A DNA stretch of 64,000 bases from CALNYX01 sp942490925 (GTDB taxonomy: Bacteria; Chlamydiota; Chlamydiia; Chlamydiales; JAAKFR01), in NCBI GenBank assembly GCA_942490925.1, contig CALNYX010000017.1:682001-746000 (forward strand), written 5' to 3'. A program made the translations under genes and the position numbers. The notes beneath the pieces were generated by a model. The model was not told the DNA's origin and ran no database searches. It saw nothing but the letters and a program-made list of their open reading frames with translations. Position 1 is the stretch's first letter; the number at the start of each line of letters is the position of its first letter. This document shows, piece by piece, positions 16,279 through 24,559 of the stretch.

Positions 16279-17808
16279 TCAATGAACGTGTTTTGCGGCT
16301 GTCTTGCTCTTTTTAACGAGTAGGAGCAGGAAGGCAAATGGGATGAAACTGAGCGCTGAGATGTAGCAAAACTGCAAGAAGCTCTCTGTCATCGCCTGGT
16401 CAATCATCAATTGATAGACAAAGGCCAATGCCGGTTTTCCCTTCAGACCTAAGGTATTATAGAGGATATCAAGGTAGGGCAAAAAGTGAGGATTGCTAGG
16501 AACGATCAGCTCTGCATAGCGACTTTGAAAAAAGTTGGCTGTGCGCAGCCAGTAGTTGGTGCCAAGCGAAACACCTGCGCTAATCGAGAGGGTGCGCGCA
16601 AAGGAGAAGATGGAGGAGGCTTGCGCCACCTTTTGAGGTGAGACATCACCCAAAGCAATCGTTGCTAGAGGAACATAGAAGAGCGCAAAGCCAATGCCCA
16701 TGATAAAACGACTCCAACCGATGTCGCGAAAGGGTGTGTGGATATTGAGGCGACTGAGCATAAATAGGGAAATAAATAAAATTGCATAGCTCAGCAAAAC
16801 CCAGAGGCGTGCATCCATTACTTTCAGAAAACGACCGACAAGTGGGAAACAGACAATCGCTGAAATGCCAAGCGGAGCCAAGGTAAAGCCTGCCCATTCT
16901 GGGGTGTAGCCGAGTTGGCTCTGTACCCAAAGCGGACCGACAACAAGGTTGCTGAAGAGGATGAACATAGGCAAGCAGATCAACACGGTGGCCAAGGAAA
17001 AATCCCTAGTTTTAAAGACAGTGAGATCCATGATGGGATGTTCATGAAAACACTCCCAGATGATCAGTAGAGTGATCCCCACAATTGAGCAGCAGGCAAG
17101 CAAGCGGATGATATGGGATCGGAACCAGTCGAGGTCGTACCCTTTGTCGAGCATCACTTGAAGCGCTCCAATTCCGATGAACAGCAAGATCATCCCGATA
17201 TAGTCAAACTTGGGTTTGGAACGCTCACTCTCATAGGGAAAAAGGATCGTATAGACAAGCGTTGCAACTAAAATTCCAATGGGAATGTTGATGTAGAAAA
17301 TGGGGCGCCAACCATAATTTCCTGTGATCCACCCCCCAAGAACTGGACCAACAGCCGGACCGACCATAACGATGAGTCCAAAAAGTCCCATCGCTAAGCC
17401 CTTGTTTTTGGGGAGTAAGAAGAGCAAAATCGCTTGACCAAGTGGAACGAGAGGTCCGCCGACAAATCCTTGGCAAATACGCATGGTGATCAGCATGGAA
17501 AGGTTGATCGAAATGCCACAGAAAAATGAGAAGAGTGAGAAGAGCAGGGCAGAAACTGTCAGGACACGCATCCATCCAAATCGTTCTGTAAACCAGCTGG
17601 TAATCGGAATGGAGACAGCGGTTGCCACTGTATAGGCGGTGATCGACCAGGTACCGTTGTTATCACTCACACCTAGCTCACCTGATATGGTTGAAACCGA
17701 AACATTGACGATGAACTGGTCAATTGCGATCATCAAGGTTCCCAAAGAGACTGCACAGAGTCCTAAAACCCACTTGAAGCCAGTGAGGGGCTTAACCTCA
17801 GCTTTCAT
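16279..17808 (-). CDS. emrB: EmrB-type drug efflux MFS permease (DHA2), 509 aa
   Basis: Inner-membrane proton antiporter of a tripartite efflux system. Visible: 14 likely membrane helices, the DHA2 opening ALGTLMIAIDQFIVNVS-like (SLGTLMIAIDQFIVNVS), ITAYTVATAVSIPITSW, the motif-A-like WFTERFGWMRV, and motif C in GPAVGPVLGGWI. The gene overlaps emrA by 11 bp. With the TolC-like lipoprotein gene upstream it forms a complete efflux operon exporting hydrophobic compounds; the substrate is unknown. Terminators follow downstream. Confidence 0.92.
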   Translation of the reverse strand: MKAEVKPLTGFKWVLGLCAVSLGTLMIAIDQFIVNVSVSTISGELGVSDNNGTWSITAYTVATAVSIPITSWFTERFGWMRVLTVSALLFSLFSFFCGISINLSMLITMRICQGFVGGPLVPLGQAILLFLLPKNKGLAMGLFGLIVMVGPAVGPVLGGWITGNYGWRPIFYINIPIGILVATLVYTILFPYESERSKPKFDYIGMILLFIGIGALQVMLDKGYDLDWFRSHIIRLLACCSIVGITLLIIWECFHEHPIMDLTVFKTRDFSLATVLICLPMFILFSNLVVGPLWVQSQLGYTPEWAGFTLAPLGISAIVCFPLVGRFLKVMDARLWVLLSYAILFISLFMLSRLNIHTPFRDIGWSRFIMGIGFALFYVPLATIALGDVSPQKVAQASSIFSFARTLSISAGVSLGTNYWLRTANFFQSRYAELIVPSNPHFLPYLDILYNTLGLKGKPALAFVYQLMIDQAMTESFLQFCYISALSFIPFAFLLLLVKKSKTAAKHVH

Positions 17809-18988
17809 CTGCGAGGAGGGTGTTGTTCTCGATGATGATCTGTTCGATCAAAGGCGCGATCTCCTCCATCTCTGCAAATTGTGTGGTGTAAATCGGCGTG
17901 GTGTAAATCGGTTTCATGGTCGGCTCATCTGCGATCATCGAACCTTTTGTCTCATGCACATCAACTGAAACTTCTAGCGAGACGCCGATGAAGAGCGGAT
18001 TTTCACGGATTTCATCAGGTTTAATGCTGATGCGCACAGGAACACGCTGTACAATTTTGATCCAGTTTCCTGAAGCATTTTGCGCAGGTAGGAGTGCAAA
18101 AGCGCTTCCTGAGCCCGCTTGGAATCCAACGACTTTTCCATGGTATTTTACGCCACGGCCATGCATGTCAGCAGTAAAAGTTACTGGTTGACCGATGCGA
18201 ATATTTTTGAGTTTTGTCTCTTTGAAGTTCGCCTCAGCCCAGACATAATCAAGAGGGACAACATCGAGTAGTGTATCGCCAACTTCAACATAGTCTCCAG
18301 CTTGAACACTCCGTTTTGCTACATAACCTGTCACTGGAGCAAGCACTTGACAGCGAATCAGGTTTAAGTAGGATTCTTGTAAAGATGTGACAGACTCTAA
18401 CACGAGAGGATGCGTTTCGACGCAAACTCCTTCGGTCATGACCTTTGTCATCTCATATTCGCGCTCTGCTGATTCAACGCGTGCTTCAGCAACCAAAACA
18501 TTTGTTTGATACTGTTCGTACTCTTCAATTGAAATTGCGCCTGTGTTAACAAGCCCCTCGCGATGCTCTAGATCGAGTTCTGCTTGTCTCAGTTCGGCAA
18601 TTCTCAGGTCGAATTCAGCCTGCTTGGCATCTCGGAAAAGAAAGAGCGCGGCAACCTGTCTGACCGTTTCAGCAAGTTTCTCTTGCGATTGTTCAAAGGC
18701 GAGTACGTACTTGGAAGTATCGAGCTCTACAAGTAGTTGACCTTGCTCGACAAGGTCTGTCTCTTCGGCATAGATCGCTTTGACTCCACTTGAAACTTGA
18801 GGAGTGAGCATCACTTGGTTGCCATGTACGTAGGCATCGTCAGTCGTCTCATAAAAGCGAGCATAGAAAAGCCAAAAGCAAAACCAAACAAGCCCTGCAA
18901 AAACAAATACACCGAGTGCTATCCAGAGAATTAAATTCCGTTTCTTATGATTGTGGGGCTGCTCATCTTCCACAATAGCCTCCTCCAA
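17798..18988 (-). CDS. emrA: EmrA-type HlyD-family membrane fusion protein, 396 aa
   Basis: Periplasmic adaptor linking the EmrB permease to the outer-membrane channel. Visible: cytoplasmic N-terminus, one membrane helix at ~19-42 (LILWIALGVFVFAGLVWF), the family start ETTDDAYVHGNQV, paired lipoyl half-motifs (VEQGQLLVELD and VEVGDTLLDVV) around a helical hairpin, and the beta-barrel part with VRISI. It overlaps the upstream TolC-like gene by 26 bp and emrB by 11 bp, so all three are translationally coupled. The C-terminal ~35 residues are longer than usual and Glu-rich. Confidence 0.92.
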   Translation of the reverse strand: MEEAIVEDEQPHNHKKRNLILWIALGVFVFAGLVWFCFWLFYARFYETTDDAYVHGNQVMLTPQVSSGVKAIYAEETDLVEQGQLLVELDTSKYVLAFEQSQEKLAETVRQVAALFLFRDAKQAEFDLRIAELRQAELDLEHREGLVNTGAISIEEYEQYQTNVLVAEARVESAEREYEMTKVMTEGVCVETHPLVLESVTSLQESYLNLIRCQVLAPVTGYVAKRSVQAGDYVEVGDTLLDVVPLDYVWAEANFKETKLKNIRIGQPVTFTADMHGRGVKYHGKVVGFQAGSGSAFALLPAQNASGNWIKIVQRVPVRISIKPDEIRENPLFIGVSLEVSVDVHETKGSMIADEPTMKPIYTTPIYTTQFAEMEEIAPLIEQIIIENNTLLADES

Positions 18989-20438
18989 TTGAGCGGATCA
19001 CATCGACGATCGCAACATTGCGCGCAAGGGTCACATCTGATTCTAAAAGTTTGTGCGCATAGACATTTGAAAGAGCATTGTAGAGCAAGACGCGAGACTC
19101 AATGCCATGACTCACCTTGTCACATGTCAGGCCATAGAGCGCTTCACTATCGCGCAAACCTTTCGACACAGCGCCATAGCGTCGATCTGCTGTTTTCACT
19201 GCTGTGATCGCATCACTCACCTCTTTGACGGCCAATAAAACGGTCTGGTTGTAACTCTCAACAGCAATTTCAAGCGTCTGTTGAGCCTGGCCAAGTCTGG
19301 CACGTAACTCTCCAGCTGTGTAGAGGGGCAATGTACTCACTGCCTCCCCAGCAATGTTGAGTGCTGGATTGGTAAAGACTCGACTGACAAAAAATGAAGC
19401 GCTTCCCAGTTGGGCCAATAAATCAAAACTTGGAAAGAAGCGCGCTTTGGCAACCTTCACTTCATAGCCACTTGCCTGAACATTCCAGATCTGAGACACC
19501 ACATCAGGACGTCGAGCCAGTAAATCGATTGGTAAACTACAAGGAAATGGCAAAGCGCCGCAGTAGTGAGCAGTTAGAGCGACACAGATCTCCCCTGACT
19601 CATTGCAACAGCTTGCGACATTGCCAACAAGTTGCGCGAGTGCATGCCGATCCATCTCGACCATTCCGCGCATCACTTCGAGCTGATCTTGCAGCGCTGT
19701 CACTTCTGCATCTGTAATATAGACAAAAAACTCATCAGCCATGCCATGAAAAAAACGTTGCCTCAATAAATCATAACTTCCAGTCTTAGCGGCGACACTC
19801 TCTTCTAATATTTGCACCTGCTCTAAATGACTCTGCAAGTTGAAGTAGGTCTGCGCAATTGTAGAGGCGAGGACAAGCTCAGCCTGTGCGCGATCGGCAA
19901 TTGATCCTTGCAAATTACTGAGTTGTGAGTAGTAGCGGTTGCGATTTTTCCCCCAAATATCAAGCTCATAGGTCGCTTTTAACAAAATAGTCGCCGTATT
20001 GAAGAGCAGGTTGTCCCCTTCCGCAAGTGGTACAAACGCAGGAAGCCCTGTGATCTCATATAAACTGTTGCGCTCTCTGTTATAAGATGTGAAAAGATCA
20101 AAATGAGGAAGCAATGCGGAGCGCGCTTCTAAAGCCCCTTCGTAGGCAAGCTTAATGCGTGCTGTAGCCAATTTAATATCAGGTTGACATGACAATCCAA
20201 GATCAATCAAATGCGAGAGTTGGCAGTCGCTAAACATCTCCCACCACCGCTCACTTGGAATCTCACCATGTTCGAACGATTGACTCTGCAATCCACTCGC
20301 AACATTTTCACACAAATCAGTGTTCTGCAAGACGATTGGCTCTGAGCAGGGGCGCGCTGAAAAACAACACCCTGCAAGAAAAAAAGGCAATGCAAGTAGC
20401 AGAGCTTGCCCAAGAATTTGCCTTTTCGTTACACTCAC
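18963..20438 (-). CDS. TolC/NodT-type outer-membrane efflux lipoprotein
   Basis: Outer-membrane channel of the same efflux operon. The start is set at GTG 20438 (VSVTKRQILGQ), with GGAGAAGG upstream; codons further up lack support. A lipoprotein signal follows, with lipobox LAGC. The mature protein carries the duplicated OEP domains: SERWWEMFSDCQLSHLI, ARIKLAYEGALEARSALLP, the conserved LARRPDVVS, and AKARFFPSFDL. The start codon lies only 3 bp from the divergent rnhC start, so each promoter must lie within or across the other gene's 5' end. Confidence 0.9.
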   Translation of the reverse strand: MSVTKRQILGQALLLALPFFLAGCCFSARPCSEPIVLQNTDLCENVASGLQSQSFEHGEIPSERWWEMFSDCQLSHLIDLGLSCQPDIKLATARIKLAYEGALEARSALLPHFDLFTSYNRERNSLYEITGLPAFVPLAEGDNLLFNTATILLKATYELDIWGKNRNRYYSQLSNLQGSIADRAQAELVLASTIAQTYFNLQSHLEQVQILEESVAAKTGSYDLLRQRFFHGMADEFFVYITDAEVTALQDQLEVMRGMVEMDRHALAQLVGNVASCCNESGEICVALTAHYCGALPFPCSLPIDLLARRPDVVSQIWNVQASGYEVKVAKARFFPSFDLLAQLGSASFFVSRVFTNPALNIAGEAVSTLPLYTAGELRARLGQAQQTLEIAVESYNQTVLLAVKEVSDAITAVKTADRRYGAVSKGLRDSEALYGLTCDKVSHGIESRVLLYNALSNVYAHKLLESDVTLARNVAIVDVIRSIGGGYCGR

Positions 20439-20441
20439 TCT

Positions 20442-21326
20442 ATGCCTTCTCCATATGTCATCCAAGTAGACCTAAACATTGAAAGCAAGTTACGTGCCAG
20501 CCTCGAAGAGCAAGACTTTGAGATCAACGAACCTGTTAACACCCTTTTCCAAGCAAAGAAAAAAGGTGTCACCTGTACGCTCTATGCCTCTGGCAAGCTC
20601 ATGGTTCAAGGCAGAGATATGGAAGAGTTTATCACCTACTTCCTAGAACCTGAAATTCTTGGAACTTTCACCTACGGCTATGAAACGATTGATGAAAGCG
20701 CGCGTATTGGCGTTGATGAATCAGGAAAAGGTGACTTTTTTGGCCCTCTATGTGTTGCTGGAGTCTTTGCCAAAAGAGGGAGCGTTGCAGACCTTAAGAA
20801 GCTTGGCGTCAAAGACTCAAAAAAATTGAATGACCCACTCATTCTCAAAATTGCAGATAAAATCCAGAAGAACTACCCCACTTCGATTGTCAAAATCAAT
20901 CCTGAGAAATACAACGAACTCTATCAGAAATTTAGAAATCTCAACTCACTCCTTGGATGGGGACATGCGACAGTGATCGACAATCTTCTCTCACAAGTCG
21001 AGTGTGAGTATGTGATCATTGATCAATTTGCTGGCGAACACGTTGTCGAAAATGCATTGAAAAAAAAGAAGCGTGACGTAAAGCTGGTGCAACGGACCAA
21101 AGGAGAAGAGGATTTGGTTGTTGCAGCTGCTTCAATTGTAGCGCGAGCAGCGTTTGTCCGTGGAATTGAACAACTTGGCAAGATGTTTGATCTCAAACTC
21201 CCCAAAGGAGCCAACCATATGGTATTGTCGACAGGGAAACAACTTGTGAGTCGACACGGTCGCGAAGCACTTGGCAAAGTCGGGAAACTCCATTTCAAAA
21301 CTTCACAGGAGATTTTGGAAGGATGA
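20442..21326 (+). CDS. rnhC: Ribonuclease HIII
   Basis: Removes RNA from RNA/DNA hybrids. The start MPSPYVIQVDL matches the chlamydial protein, whereas an upstream ATG would invade the divergent gene. The N-terminal TBP-like substrate-binding domain (residues ~1-85: GVTCTLYASGKLMVQG) is followed by the RNase H fold with the RIGVDESGKGDFFGPL block, KDSKKL, and the acidic residue in IIDQFAG. A TACACT box ends 6 nt before the ATG, with no ribosome site. ATGA overlap with the next gene starts a three-gene operon. Confidence 0.93.
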   Translation: MPSPYVIQVDLNIESKLRASLEEQDFEINEPVNTLFQAKKKGVTCTLYASGKLMVQGRDMEEFITYFLEPEILGTFTYGYETIDESARIGVDESGKGDFFGPLCVAGVFAKRGSVADLKKLGVKDSKKLNDPLILKIADKIQKNYPTSIVKINPEKYNELYQKFRNLNSLLGWGHATVIDNLLSQVECEYVIIDQFAGEHVVENALKKKKRDVKLVQRTKGEEDLVVAAASIVARAAFVRGIEQLGKMFDLKLPKGANHMVLSTGKQLVSRHGREALGKVGKLHFKTSQEILEG

Positions 21327-21727
21327 AGACAGCTCTTGGCGTAATCATATTCTTTGTTCTGATCCTTTTGGCAGCCACCTATTTCTATACTGTTTCGATT
21401 CAGACAGCTCCTCCCCCTCCATTTATTTCTGCAGGCAATGTTGAAGGAAGCGCCGTTCTGGTTGATGATGTGAGCTACACCTTGAACTTCGCCCAACAAA
21501 ATCAACTCATCAATATCCTCAATCAAGCAAACCCTGCTCGTCGAAAAGAGAGTGAGCCCGTTAAAAATGGCAAGGCCATTTTAATCTATCTTTTTGACCA
21601 GCAAAATCCTTTGACATTGACTCCTGTCGACGACTATGAGCTGTTACAGATTGATGATGAGCATTTTCTTGCCATTGAATCCTCAGAAGAGTTAAAAGAG
21701 TTCCTAATAGAGTCTGTGAAAAAATGA
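21323..21727 (+). CDS. Small membrane-anchored hypothetical protein, 134 aa
   Basis: One N-terminal membrane helix (residues ~4-24) followed by a Pro-rich stretch (TAPPPPF) and a ~95-residue soluble domain probably facing the periplasm. The ATGA overlap with rnhC and another ATGA overlap with the barrel gene place it in an operon. The gene order near rnhC resembles the C. trachomatis CT006-CT009 region, but I cannot confirm orthology from sequence alone. Confidence 0.75.
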   Translation: MKTALGVIIFFVLILLAATYFYTVSIQTAPPPPFISAGNVEGSAVLVDDVSYTLNFAQQNQLINILNQANPARRKESEPVKNGKAILIYLFDQQNPLTLTPVDDYELLQIDDEHFLAIESSEELKEFLIESVKK

Positions 21728-22620
21728 AACGTTATTTACTCCTTCTCCTTTTGCCCCTTTCACTTTTTGCTGAAGCCTTTGAATGGGGCGAACAAGAAGA
21801 GCTCCCCTCACCGCCCCCCTTCTACCCCTTTTCTGTTGGAGGTAGTTACCTCAACGCTGCAAAGGCGAAGTTTAACTCGACTGAAGTGGAGGGACAGCAG
21901 CTCAAATATGCACAGGCTGATGCAAACTTCAACTTCACCTATCCCTTCAATCCAACATGCGGCCTACTTTTTGGAGCAGGTTGGGTTGGCACTGAAGTCA
22001 ACTGGGCCCAAAATCCCGATTTCAACGAAACAGACTTCAACTACGTCAACCTTTCGTTTGGAGGTTTTTCAAAAGCCTTTTCCAATTGGACCTGGACCCT
22101 TGTTGTCTCTGCTTTCTTGGATACCGCCGAATTCTCACTTGTTGACTATACCTTGTACCAAGGAATTTTGTGGGGCAAATACAACTGGTTTCCTTGCCTA
22201 GAACTCGACTTTGGCTTTCTGTTAGAAGCGGGCTTGAGCAAAGATAAAATCTGGCCCATCTTAGGATTTATCTACCATCCCATTGATCGTCTACGACTCC
22301 ATGCCGTTTATCCTGTTGACATGACACTGGAATATGATCTCTACCCAAAACTGACCCTTGCCGGTTCAATCCGCATCTTGCGCAACCGCCACCGCGTGAA
22401 GGATGATGAGCCATCGCCCCAGGCTGTCTTTCAATACCAGAGTTGGGGGGCAGAATTCGACGCGCAGTACAACCCTGCTAAATGGTTTTTTGTGCGCGGC
22501 TTTGTCGGTAGCACCCTTGGCGGAGCACTGCGCATTGCAAATCGCGATGACAAACATGGTAGATACTTTAAATTTGACCCCTCATTCTACGCTGGAGCCA
22601 GCGGCGTCTTTAGTTTTTAA
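21724..22620 (+). CDS. Putative outer-membrane beta-barrel protein, 298 aa
   Basis: A cleavable signal peptide (MKRYLLLLLLPLSLFA-EAF) is followed by alternating aromatic/polar strands such as NFNFTYPFNP, NLSFGGFSKAF and WTWTLVVSAFLD, and a C-terminal Phe (GVFSF). That is the classic end of a BAM-folded barrel. About 12 strands look possible. Last gene of the rnhC operon. Function unknown; chlamydiae carry a similar conserved barrel next to rnhC (inference). Confidence 0.8.
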   Translation: MKRYLLLLLLPLSLFAEAFEWGEQEELPSPPPFYPFSVGGSYLNAAKAKFNSTEVEGQQLKYAQADANFNFTYPFNPTCGLLFGAGWVGTEVNWAQNPDFNETDFNYVNLSFGGFSKAFSNWTWTLVVSAFLDTAEFSLVDYTLYQGILWGKYNWFPCLELDFGFLLEAGLSKDKIWPILGFIYHPIDRLRLHAVYPVDMTLEYDLYPKLTLAGSIRILRNRHRVKDDEPSPQAVFQYQSWGAEFDAQYNPAKWFFVRGFVGSTLGGALRIANRDDKHGRYFKFDPSFYAGASGVFSF

Positions 22621-22638
22621 TTAAATTTACTCCTCTGA

Positions 22639-22644
22639 TATAAT
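22639..22644 (+). promoter_or_regulatory. -10 box of the 176-aa membrane protein gene
   Basis: Perfect TATAAT ends 6 nt before the ATG at 22651. It lies right after the barrel-gene stop, so this gene probably has its own leaderless transcript. Confidence 0.5.
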
Positions 22645-22650
22645 AGTAGC

Positions 22651-23181
22651 ATGAATTGCTCAAGTATCTCCCAAAATTGTACATCCGAAAATGCCACAAA
22701 ATATTTGAAGGCCGCTGCAACTCTCTCGGCAACGGCGATTGTTGCCGGCTGTATCCTGTCAGCACTTCCCTTCATTCCATCAGCCGCTAGCTCGGCCCTT
22801 GTAGGGATTGGCACACCTATTTTAATCGTCTCGCTCGCCGTGTTAATTCTTTCTTCGAATAATCGTGCTCGAGATATTAAAACGACAGGCATTGTGATGG
22901 GTATTCTACTTGCAGTCGGTATTGCACTTAGTGCAGTCGCCCCTTACACGCCAGTTCCAGGCCTCATCGGCCAATCATTAATCGGTGTTAGCGTACCATT
23001 TGTGATCATGGGCCTTATTAGACACTATTTTGGCAACCCGCGCGGTCAGACTCAAGTTATAGTGGGACATCCACACGAGCCTCAACATTCTGGCTTTTCT
23101 GTTACAGCTCCCCAAGGTAGACAACCACCTCCTCCAACGAACCACGAATGGGGCACTGGACATAGACTCGGCGAACAATAA
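22651..23181 (+). CDS. Four-helix membrane protein, candidate Inc protein, 176 aa
   Basis: Two hydrophobic hairpins: helices at ~20-44 and ~47-70, a short basic loop (NNRARDIK), then ~76-98 and ~104-126. A hydrophilic Pro/His-rich tail follows (PPPPTNHEWG). Paired helices with a very short loop and no cleavable signal are the hallmark of chlamydial inclusion-membrane (Inc) proteins secreted by type III secretion. Small orphan membrane proteins can look the same. No homologue recognised. Confidence 0.6.
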   Translation: MNCSSISQNCTSENATKYLKAAATLSATAIVAGCILSALPFIPSAASSALVGIGTPILIVSLAVLILSSNNRARDIKTTGIVMGILLAVGIALSAVAPYTPVPGLIGQSLIGVSVPFVIMGLIRHYFGNPRGQTQVIVGHPHEPQHSGFSVTAPQGRQPPPPTNHEWGTGHRLGEQ

Positions 23182-23317
23182 CCACCTTGTAATTTTTTCT
23201 TTATTCTTCTAAAATGAGAGGATGTTCACTCAAGAATTTCTTCTTTCCATGCTCGACTCTGCCCCAACAGCGATGCTAGCGATTGCCAACTCCCAGCCAA
23301 TGCCCATACAATAATCC

Positions 23318-23348
23318 GTAAATTTTAACATCAGATGTTAAAATTTAC
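23318..23348. terminator. 31-bp AT-rich palindrome at the epimerase stop codon
   Basis: Two perfect 15-bp arms around one base (gtaaattttaacatc and its complement) overlap the TAA of the epimerase gene. It lies between convergent genes, so a bidirectional terminator is possible, but the stem is unusually AT-rich. A protein-binding palindrome is the alternative. Confidence 0.45.
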
Positions 23349-24205
23349 GATAAAACCAGAGATGGAAGAGCCGACTCTAGATCGGAGTGCTTGAACTGAT
23401 AGCCCGACTTGAGGAGCTTCTCAGGCTGGACATTAAGACTCGACAAGAAGACATCAGCGCCCGATCCAAACAAAAAGCGAAGAGCCCATTTAGGAATCGG
23501 TAGTGGCGTTGGCCTTTTCAAAACCTTGCCAAGAATTTGAGTGAACTCGCGGTTAGAAAGTGTTCCTGGTGCCGTGAAATTCACTGGCCCACTCACTTCA
23601 TGATCAATGAGATGCTGCATCGCCCCGCAGACATCATCAATGGAGATCCAACTCATCATCTGCTTCCCATCTCCTAAAACTCCACCGAGACCTAAGCGAA
23701 AGGGCGGCACCATCTTTTCAAGCGCTCCCCCCTTGCCAAGTACTAGACCAAAACGGGCTAGGGCAACGCGTGTCTGCGTCAGCTTTTCAGGAATCTGCTC
23801 CCATAAACGACAGGTTTCAGCCAAGTATCCATGTCCCGATGCGCTCGCTTCTGTTAACACCTCATCACCACGATCGCCATAGTAGCCAATAGCTGAGGCA
23901 CCAACATAGAGCTTTGGCGGAACCTTGAGCTTAGAAATCTCATCAACCAGAAATTCAGTTGCTTCCAAACGACTTTGGCGAATTTGCTCAATCTTTTCCT
24001 GGGTCCACTTGCCAAGAATGCTCTCGCCAGTGAGGTTGATCACCACATCGGCCCCTTCCAAAATTGCAGGGTCTATTTGCTTTGTAGCAGGGTTCCAGTA
24101 ATGCGCCCCTTCATCACGAGAGAGAATAACACATTGGTGGGTATAAAAAAATTGAGCGAGGTGTGAACCAATAAAACCGTGGCCGCCGGCAAGCACTATT
24201 TTCAT
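23345..24205 (-). CDS. TIGR01777-family NAD(P)-dependent epimerase (YfcH-like), 286 aa
   Basis: Extended short-chain dehydrogenase. N-terminal nucleotide-binding GGHGFIGSHLA (GxxGxxG), then NLTGESI, catalytic Tyr in GASAIGYYGD (YxxxK variant of the family), and a C-terminal DUF1731-like end (PKWALRFLFGSGADVFLSS, QPEKLLKSGYQF). Length is normal. The substrate of this family is not established. The start is 54 bp from the divergent gatC start, so their promoters interleave. Confidence 0.88.
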   Translation of the reverse strand: MKIVLAGGHGFIGSHLAQFFYTHQCVILSRDEGAHYWNPATKQIDPAILEGADVVINLTGESILGKWTQEKIEQIRQSRLEATEFLVDEISKLKVPPKLYVGASAIGYYGDRGDEVLTEASASGHGYLAETCRLWEQIPEKLTQTRVALARFGLVLGKGGALEKMVPPFRLGLGGVLGDGKQMMSWISIDDVCGAMQHLIDHEVSGPVNFTAPGTLSNREFTQILGKVLKRPTPLPIPKWALRFLFGSGADVFLSSLNVQPEKLLKSGYQFKHSDLESALPSLVLS

Positions 24206-24223
24206 ATCCCACTTGTACCTTCC

Positions 24224-24252
24224 TTGCTATTTATCGATCAAGTTTCTATAAT
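24224..24252 (+). promoter_or_regulatory. Promoter of gatCAB
   Basis: TTGCTA (24224-24229), a 17-bp spacer and TATAAT (24247-24252), ending 7 nt before the gatC ATG. It predicts a transcript with almost no leader. Confidence 0.5.
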
Positions 24253-24259
24253 TTTTCTC

Positions 24260-24559
24260 ATGTCTGATATCAATGAAAAAAATATTCGCTCATTGAGCAA
24301 GCTCTGCCGCCTCGAGATTACTGATGAGGAAGTACACAAACTCTCGCACGATCTCAAACGGGTGGTCGACCATATCGAACAACTCCAAGAAGTAGATGTG
24401 AGTGATTTAGCTCCCTACAGTCACATGGATGCGCAAGGGTATGGCTCTTTGCGAGATGATGAAGTAAGTCGTGTGCTAGATCGCGATGTATTTCTTGCAA
24501 ACTCTCCTGACCAAGTGGGTGGCATGATCCGTGTTCCTCCAGTGATGAAAGATGTATAG
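24260..24559 (+). CDS. gatC: Asp/Glu-tRNA amidotransferase subunit C
   Basis: Small stabilising subunit of GatCAB, which makes Gln-tRNA(Gln) and/or Asn-tRNA(Asn) by amidating mischarged tRNA. The start is at MSDINEKNIRSL, which matches the family; an upstream in-frame ATG lies across the promoter. Visible: LSKLCRLEITDEE, a helical middle, and the C-terminal LRDDEVSR with the N-terminal-to-GatA wrap motif. It overlaps gatA by 8 bp. Confidence 0.92.
   Translation: MSDINEKNIRSLSKLCRLEITDEEVHKLSHDLKRVVDHIEQLQEVDVSDLAPYSHMDAQGYGSLRDDEVSRVLDRDVFLANSPDQVGGMIRVPPVMKDV

Noticed and set aside
21023..21526. 167-codon minus-strand frame across rnhC and the next gene
   Set aside because: Spans two genes with conserved motifs and an ATGA junction on the plus strand.
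23222..23314. 30-codon frame MFTQEFLLSMLDSAP with a PAS-like opening
   Set aside because: Too short, ribosome site too close to the ATG, no further PAS sequence. A gene scrap is possible but not supportable.
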